NCBI GenBank assembly: GCA_022819605.1
Contig: JAJEGW010000215.1
Location: forward strand, 1 to 59,466
DNA: 59,466 nucleotides
Direction: 5' to 3'
Origin: Silicimonas sp.
Lineage (GTDB): Bacteria; Pseudomonadota; Alphaproteobacteria; Rhodobacterales; Rhodobacteraceae
In this document: positions 55,241 through 59,466 of the stretch, one piece after another
How the letters are laid out: each line of letters opens with the position of its first letter
Position numbering within the stretch: the stretch's first letter is position 1
Notes under the pieces: generated by a model
What the model saw: only the letters and a program-made list of their open reading frames with translations
Database searches by the model: none
Told to the model about the DNA's origin: nothing
Position numbers and translations under genes: made by a program

Positions 55241-55722
55241 TCAGAAAACTCCCAATTTAGGCACGGTCGCCGCGACCATCCAAACGACTTCGAGGAAGGC
55301 CCACAACGACACGATCGCTGCCAGCAAGGCAAGGATGTGGAAGACAGAACTGACCTTAGAAATCCGCTCCGACGCCGCCGTTTCTGGATATACGGATTAT
55401 GCGAAACCGTCTTCCTTGAACCAGTCGCCCAAGCATCAGCGAAGTTGACGATGTAAGCGAGGAATGCCGTAACAACCGACATTGCGACGCCCATGACAAA
55501 ACGCAAAATTGGATCTGCCGGAAGCTCGGATTTGACGCTGGCGCCTCCGCTCTCAACCGCCCCACGAAGGCCAGAAGGGCGACCGCAGCACCACCCGTTG
55601 ATTAGAAGTGGAGAACGGATCACTACGTTGGCGGTCTCAATGGCGGCCTTGTTGAAATCCGCAAGAAAATCAGCGTTTCGCTCGTGGGCGCACCGGGCAT
55701 CACTTTTCTCATCTTCGTTCAT
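55241..55722 (-). pseudogene. Small membrane-protein gene with frameshifts
   Basis: Pieces in different frames make one sensible protein of about 160 residues: KAAIETANVVIRSPLLING, then GGAAVALLAFVGRL, then LPADPILRFVMGVAMSVVTA, then ISKVSSVFHILALLAAIVSL with WAFLEVVWMVAATV. Three frame changes (near 55600, 55545 and 55390) are needed. Three membrane helices would result. Such proteins occur next to phage or island integrases, but I cannot name a function. Its end touches the tRNA remnant. Confidence 0.5.
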
Positions 55723-55841
55723 GCGGTGCAGTGTCGTAGATGTCCGTGCAATCTCAAGAGGAAATACGGCTCGAATCCGGCGGCCTGCCGCTCGCGGCGC
55801 AGGTTTGTTTCGATTTCAGCAAAGGCGCCAAGCATGTCGAA

Positions 55842-56865
55842 GGCTCAGTTTCCAAATCGTATGCATGACCTGTCGATTGCGTTGGCGAGGCACGTGCGGG
55901 GCGAGGCGTTGTCCAGCTCGACCTGCTGGAACCATCGCAGGTAGTTGTCGAGATACTTGGTCGCGACCCCGCGGTAGCGCCCCAGGAAACCTTTCAGCTG
56001 GCCATGGCGGCTGTTGACCGTCTGGATGTGAAATGCGTTCTGAACCCGCTCGCCTCTGGACAGGTTGAGCGCTTCGTGGCGAACGCCCATTGCTGCGGCG
56101 CATGGCGGATATGCGCGATGGCCGTCACTGACCAGGACGATGTCCTCGTCCACGACCGGTTCGATGACGTCTCGCAGGGCGTCGGCATTGACCGCCGGAA
56201 GAACCGCGCTGACCGTCATGCCGCTGCGGTCGGCGGCAACCAGAACCGGAACCTGCTCGGACGACAGGCCGCGCTTGCTTGCCTTCCCGCCGCGGCGACG
56301 CGCCTTGCGATCAAGGTTCCGCTCGCCCTTGCGGCTTTCCAGCACGTAGGTTTCGTCGGCCTCGACAATGCCGGCAAGCTTTCGAGGATCCCGGCTTCCA
56401 GCGGCAAGGAACCGGTGCCGCCAGCGGAAGGCCGTGTTGACGGCAAGCCCGCAACGCACGGCGGACGCGCGCACCGTGTCCCCGTCCGCGAGACAGGTTC
56501 CGAACGCCAGCCATCTCTCCTTGCGGTGAAGGCCCGCCAACGGCGTGCCTGTCGCTGCATTGAACGTCTTTCCGCAACCTTTGCATTGATATCGGCGCAG
56601 GCCGCGCGCCTTGCCGCGCGACACGGCGCCGGGAGTGCCGCAATGCGGGCACCGGCGGTCCTCGCCCACGCCCGCCTCGATCACGGCCAGCGAGGCCGAC
56701 GCCCGCGAGCCTCCGGAGAGCACTGCCCCGGCTTCCTTGCGCTGCGCGGTGCTGAGCTGGTCAACCTGCGAGAGCCAGGCCTGAAACTGCTTGTGATTCA
56801 TCATCTGTAGTCTCCTGCTTCGTTCAGGAACAAAACATGAACGCATACGTTTTGTAAACTGAGCC
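55842..56865 (-). mobile_element. IS1595-family insertion sequence with target duplication
   Basis: The element is 1024 bp. Its ends are imperfect inverted repeats starting GGCTCAGTTTCCAAATCGTA (left) and GGCTCAGTTTACAAAACGTA (right, reverse complement). An 8-bp direct repeat ATGTCGAA flanks it at 55834-55841 and 56866-56873, the duplication size expected for IS1595. Ends, transposase and duplication are all intact, so it is a recent arrival. Confidence 0.9.
55845..56804 (-). CDS. IS1595-family transposase
   Basis: A 319-residue protein from the first of two ATGs (56804). An N-terminal zinc ribbon has CPHCGTPGAVSRGKARGL and YQCKGCGKTFNAATGTPLAG. The ISXO2-like DDE domain follows, with VEADETYVLESRKGERN for the first acidic residue, SDGHRAYPPCAAAMG for the second, and NSRHGQLKGFLGRYRGVATK, where a final acidic residue is replaced by Asn/His in the usual IS1595 manner. 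A longer frame reaches upstream into the recombinase relic and the terminal repeat and is not used. Confidence 0.92.
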   Translation of the reverse strand: MMNHKQFQAWLSQVDQLSTAQRKEAGAVLSGGSRASASLAVIEAGVGEDRRCPHCGTPGAVSRGKARGLRRYQCKGCGKTFNAATGTPLAGLHRKERWLAFGTCLADGDTVRASAVRCGLAVNTAFRWRHRFLAAGSRDPRKLAGIVEADETYVLESRKGERNLDRKARRRGGKASKRGLSSEQVPVLVAADRSGMTVSAVLPAVNADALRDVIEPVVDEDIVLVSDGHRAYPPCAAAMGVRHEALNLSRGERVQNAFHIQTVNSRHGQLKGFLGRYRGVATKYLDNYLRWFQQVELDNASPRTCLANAIDRSCIRFGN

Positions 56866-57292
56866 ATGTCGAAAGACGCCTTGCTGGCACCGGTCGAGGT
56901 ATCCACAGGCTGGTCGAGCGCGGCGGTGTAGACCCATCGCACGGACGCAAACCACTGCTCGAGCCGCGCCGCCGCTCGATGACCTTGACCTCCTGTCCGT
57001 CGAACGGATGCCGGAAACGGCGCATGAACACCGTCCCGAAGGGCCGCGGGTCTTCAAGTGGTGTAGTGGGGAGGCTCGTTCGAGACCACAGAACCCGAGC
57101 GGTCGCAAACTTGCCGCATCGCATGATTTGCTCGCTGGATCACTCAAAGCGGGCTAGCGATGTCCTGTCGTCAATATGCCGCCGAAGTCTTCGGGTCGTT
57201 CCACAATATGGAGTTGATCAAAGAGGCATATTGAGGGCCTTGGATGACCGGAAAGCGTCCGACGGGACAACCATTCCCAAACGACCGGAAGA

Positions 57293-57607
57293 ATGACACA
57301 GCATTCTGATTTGAAGCCACTTTTCACTTCTTCGGCACATCTTGGCAGCTATGATGTTCCTGATCCGTATGCCCTTATGGTAATCCAGCCAACAGTTCAT
57401 GCGATGACGCCAAGCGGTACCGATCCTCTGTGGCTAGCCAAGGCGCTCGTGTCGGTGAACCCGATCACACGACGCTGGAAAGCTATCGGGTGGCCTCAGG
57501 CGAAGGTGTGGGACGAGCGCTACAGCGCGGAAAAAAAATATTGGAATCAAGGGCGGCCCCACGAGGCCTGGTACGTGCGCTGCCGCAATGTGACGGTTGG
57601 TCGCTGA
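57293..57607 (+). CDS. Hypothetical protein, 104 residues
   Basis: The open frame from the ATG at 57293 encodes a hydrophilic protein with PYALMVIQPTVHAMTPSGTD in the first half and GWPQAKVWDERYSAEKKYWN in the second. I do not recognise the family. Codon use is less GC-rich than in the neighbours. A GGAAGA stretch touches the start codon and is too close for a good ribosome site, so the start may be wrong, or the frame may be a fragment. Confidence 0.35.
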   Translation: MTQHSDLKPLFTSSAHLGSYDVPDPYALMVIQPTVHAMTPSGTDPLWLAKALVSVNPITRRWKAIGWPQAKVWDERYSAEKKYWNQGRPHEAWYVRCRNVTVGR

Positions 57608-57798
57608 TTGCCCGGATCACCAAGGAGCTTACGCCGAGAAAGTCCGCCGCAATGCTTTCGGACACCCTCACCGCCGTAACGCGGACGGAATCCTGCGTCA
57701 GGTGGACGTATCTCGAGGTTTCCGCAGCGGTGCGAGTTCACCCTCACGGCGCCGAGCCTCCGGCGCGCTCAGTCCTGCAGCCCAAGCTTGGTGCGTGC

Positions 57799-58044
57799 AT
57801 GGTTACCGCTCCACGGTCTGCCGCCCGGCTGTCGGCCGATGTCGTGCCGCGGCTCCGGCGAATCCTATTCCGGGTGCAGGAGGCAACGCATCCAGGCGAC
57901 GCCGATGCGCCGGGCTTCCGGCTGCATCCGCTGAAGGGCGACCGCGCGGGCCAATGGAGCGTTCGCGTCTCCGGAATCTGGCGTGTGGTGTTCCGCTTCG
58001 AGGACGGCGAGGCTGTGGACGTGGACCTGATCGACTACCACTGA
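57799..58044 (+). pseudogene. higB: HigB-type toxin, N-terminally shortened second copy
   Basis: From VPRLRRILFRVQEATHPGDA to the end, 71 residues differ from the toxin at 15500-15772 at only three positions. The first 16 or so residues of the complete copy are replaced by MVTAPRSA from unrelated DNA, and the open frame runs on upstream. If the ATG at 57799 is used, an 81-residue variant could still be made. It may be a harmless remnant beside a working antitoxin. Confidence 0.75.
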
Positions 58045-58063
58045 ATGGAAGGGAGTGCAGATC

Positions 58064-58378
58064 ATGAGCGAGATTGCAAGCGAACGCGTCGGCCCGATGC
58101 TCAACCCGCCACACCTAGGCGAACTCGTCCGCGAGAGCATGGACGATGCAGGCTGGAACGTGACCGAGACGGCGGCGCGTCTCGGCTGCGAGCGCGGAAC
58201 GCTGTCGCGACTGCTGAACGGCAGGGCGGGCGTGTCGGCGAATATGGCGCTGTCGCTGGAGGACATCGGCTGGGGCACGGCCGAGCACTGGATGCGGATG
58301 CAGGCAAGCTACGAGCTTGCTCAGGTGCGCTGCGGCCGGACTGCGGTCGAAGGACGCACGGGCGCGCTGCACGCATGA
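58064..58378 (+). CDS. higA: HigA-type antitoxin, second copy
   Basis: A 104-residue protein from the ATG at 58064, with GAAGGGAG upstream as in copy one. It is nearly identical to the protein at 15166-15480 up to the last 15 residues, including ERVGPMLNPPHLGELVRESM. It lies 19 bp after the shortened toxin. The preserved antitoxin could cross-protect against the intact HigB at 15.5 kb. Confidence 0.9.
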   Translation: MSEIASERVGPMLNPPHLGELVRESMDDAGWNVTETAARLGCERGTLSRLLNGRAGVSANMALSLEDIGWGTAEHWMRMQASYELAQVRCGRTAVEGRTGALHA

Positions 58379-58492
58379 TCGAGCCTCGCGCCAGCGTGGC
58401 CTCACAGGGGCCTGTCCCGCTTGTCGCCGCTTATTTGCCGCTGAACAGCGTCGCGCTGGCCGACAACGAAAATATGACTGACAGTGCGCCTG

Positions 58493-58696
58493 ATGCGCCT
58501 GTCCTGGAACGAGGTTCACGCCCGCGCGGCCACACTCGCCGACGACTGGAAGGACGCGTTCTACGAGAAGGGCGAGACGCAGAGCTTTTACAACGAGTTC
58601 TTCGAGGTCTTCGGGAAGCGTTGCCGTGATGTTGCCAGCTACGGGCAGCACGTCTCGAAGCTCGACAACAGTTCCGGCTTCATCGACCTGTTCTAG
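58493..58696 (+). pseudogene. N-terminal fragment of an MmeI-like DNA methyltransferase/restriction enzyme
   Basis: The frame reads MRLSWNEVHARAATLADDWK, then YEKGETQSFYNEFFEVFGKR, then HVSKLDNSSGFIDLF and TAG. In the family the next residue is Trp (FIDLFWPGxLLVEQKS). Here TGG has become TAG, and PGLLLVE follows before similarity ends. So both a nonsense change and a truncation are present. A short minus-strand frame over the junction (LYRQILLGKLGDWMRRPLDK) may be the tail of a different lost gene. Confidence 0.7.
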
Positions 58697-59351
58697 CCCG
58701 GACTACTGCTTGTCGAGCGGTCGCCGCATCCAGTCGCCGAGCTTGCCCAGCAGGATCTGGCGATAGAGCTTCACGGTGGTGGTGGTGTTTTTTGGACTGC
58801 TCTGGCGTGGATTTCCCGCGCTCTTTCGTTCGGATCGGGACGGATTTGCTCGCTTTGGCTTGACCTGACTGGGCGGGTTTCCGGGACGCCGCCATTTCCC
58901 TCATTCGTGCCTGTGACGATGCGGTGCGTTCCTTGCCTGCGATCACGTTTCCCGGCCGCCTGTGACGAACGGAGCGTGCCGCGAGCCGCTGCGGATGATG
59001 TCCGGCGGCTCTGAGCGCGCAATCGTGCCTGTCACGCATTCTGACGGTGTCGCGGTCTCCCGCACCGGCTGCGTTCGACCAGTTCCGGGTCGGAGGCCCC
59101 GGTGCAGGTGCAGGTGGCGTCGCACCCGCTCCCAGATCCGGCCTTCGAGGAGCCTGCGGGGCCCGTCACCGCCGCGCGGGCGTGTTTCACAAGGACACTT
59201 CATCGCCGCATGCACCTCATCTCTTTAGTCAGGCCGCCAACGGCCTTCGCCGGACCATGAAAGCACGCGACGCAGCCCGTCCAGTTCGTCCGGGCGGTCC
59301 ATCCTTCGCGAACCCGAAAGCCTGCCTAAAGATCAGAAAGAGGAAACGATT
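58697..59351. other. No intact gene; diverged repeat near 58985-59075; porin leader
   Basis: A 650-bp stretch. Around 58985-59075 the plus strand resembles the minus strand of 9702-9808 (shared ATCGTGCCTGTC and surrounding codons), which suggests a third piece of the element seen beside the IS4 relic. The last 60 bases, with GAAAGAGGAAACG before the start codon, belong to the porin gene. Confidence 0.4.
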
Positions 59352-59466
59352 ATGAAGAAAGCACTTCTTGCTACCACGGCACTCGTGACGATGTCGGGCG
59401 CGGCCTATGCCCAGGGCGTGACGCTCTCGGGCTCTGCCGAAATGGGAATAGCCGACGGCGGCACTG
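59352..59466 (+). CDS. Outer-membrane porin, N-terminal start (3' part outside window)
   Basis: The frame begins MKKALLATTALVTMSGAAYA, a signal peptide with cleavage after AYA, followed by QGVTLSGSAEMGIADGGT, a first beta-strand typical of Rhodobacterales porins. AGAGGAAACG precedes the ATG. It is the only sign of ordinary core sequence at the right edge. Confidence 0.85.
   Translation, partial: MKKALLATTALVTMSGAAYAQGVTLSGSAEMGIADGGT

Larger units (their letters stand above)
55719..56942 (-). pseudogene. Serine recombinase (resolvase/invertase) relic split by the IS1595-type element
   Basis: Removing 55842-56865 and one copy of the 8-bp duplication joins QPVDTSTGASKASFDM to LGAFAEIETNLRRERQAAG. 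This is the conserved C-terminal part of the resolvase catalytic domain (DTSTxxGKxxFDMLGxFAEFETNLRxER). The N-terminal catalytic serine and the DNA-binding domain are absent, so the gene was broken before the insertion. Confidence 0.7.

Noticed and set aside
57430..58044. 204-residue open frame ending in the HigB homologue
   Set aside because: Only the last 71 residues resemble the toxin. The upstream part matches nothing and is an accidental extension after truncation.

Overview
The window is about 59.5 kb of GC-rich DNA. It reads as an accessory or plasmid-like stretch of an alphaproteobacterium, most likely of the Rhodobacterales (Paracoccus/Roseobacter type). The grounds are the density of ABC and TRAP uptake operons, the IclR/RpiR/LacI/GlxA regulators, a Rhodobacterales-like porin start at the right edge, a 3' fragment of an alphaproteobacterial initiator tRNA, and a dimethylformamidase-like gene pair of the kind known from Paracoccus and relatives. 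No rRNA, intact tRNA, replication gene or CRISPR array was seen.

Layout. (1) 1-279: end of a Tn3-family transposase. (2) 318-9039: a divergent catabolic locus. A DszB-like desulfinase and an IclR regulator lie on the minus strand. A class III aminotransferase and a complete five-gene dipeptide-type ABC transporter lie on the plus strand. A 37-bp near-perfect palindrome sits between the two arms. (3) 9040-17871: a patchwork of IS relics, dispersed repeats, a HigBA toxin-antitoxin pair, a group II intron fragment and small cargo genes (GFA protein, Spy-like protein with a divergent Crp-like regulator, PPOX and GNAT proteins, MFS exporter, pRiA4b ORF-3 protein). (4) 17872-25266: an RpiR regulator and a second dipeptide-type ABC operon ending in a racemase-fold protein that lacks both catalytic cysteines. 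(5) 25859-33257: a thu-like sugar ABC operon with ThuA and a LacI regulator, facing a Gfo/Idh/MocA oxidoreductase. (6) 33758-53435: a nitrogen-compound catabolic island. It holds a polar amino-acid-type ABC transporter, two flavoenzymes, HyuA/HyuB, an M24 creatinase-like protein, both subunits of a dimethylformamidase-like amidohydrolase, a GlxA-type regulator, an ABM-like protein, a TRAP transporter and a DinB-like protein. (7) 53428-59351: a second mobile scrapyard. It contains a hydroxyacid dehydrogenase cut by a degenerate group II intron, a tRNA-fMet 3' remnant, a frameshifted membrane-protein gene, an intact IS1595-type element with 8-bp target duplication inside a serine-recombinase relic, a second HigBA pair with a shortened toxin, and an MmeI-like methylase fragment. 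(8) 59352-59466: start of a porin gene.

How it works together. Each catabolic block pairs a high-affinity importer with enzymes and a local regulator. Blocks 2 and 6 are the most interesting. Block 2 suggests import and breakdown of an amine that carries a sulfinate or sulfonate group. Block 6 suggests import, oxidation and amide or ring hydrolysis of an N-alkylated amide, lactam or hydantoin. Both substrate proposals are inference from gene content. Four of the five importers share an architecture in which a strong hairpin separates the binding-protein gene from the first permease gene. Several short repeats, including a 42-44-bp palindrome present three times, occur only at the edges of the cargo blocks and look like traces of how the region was assembled.
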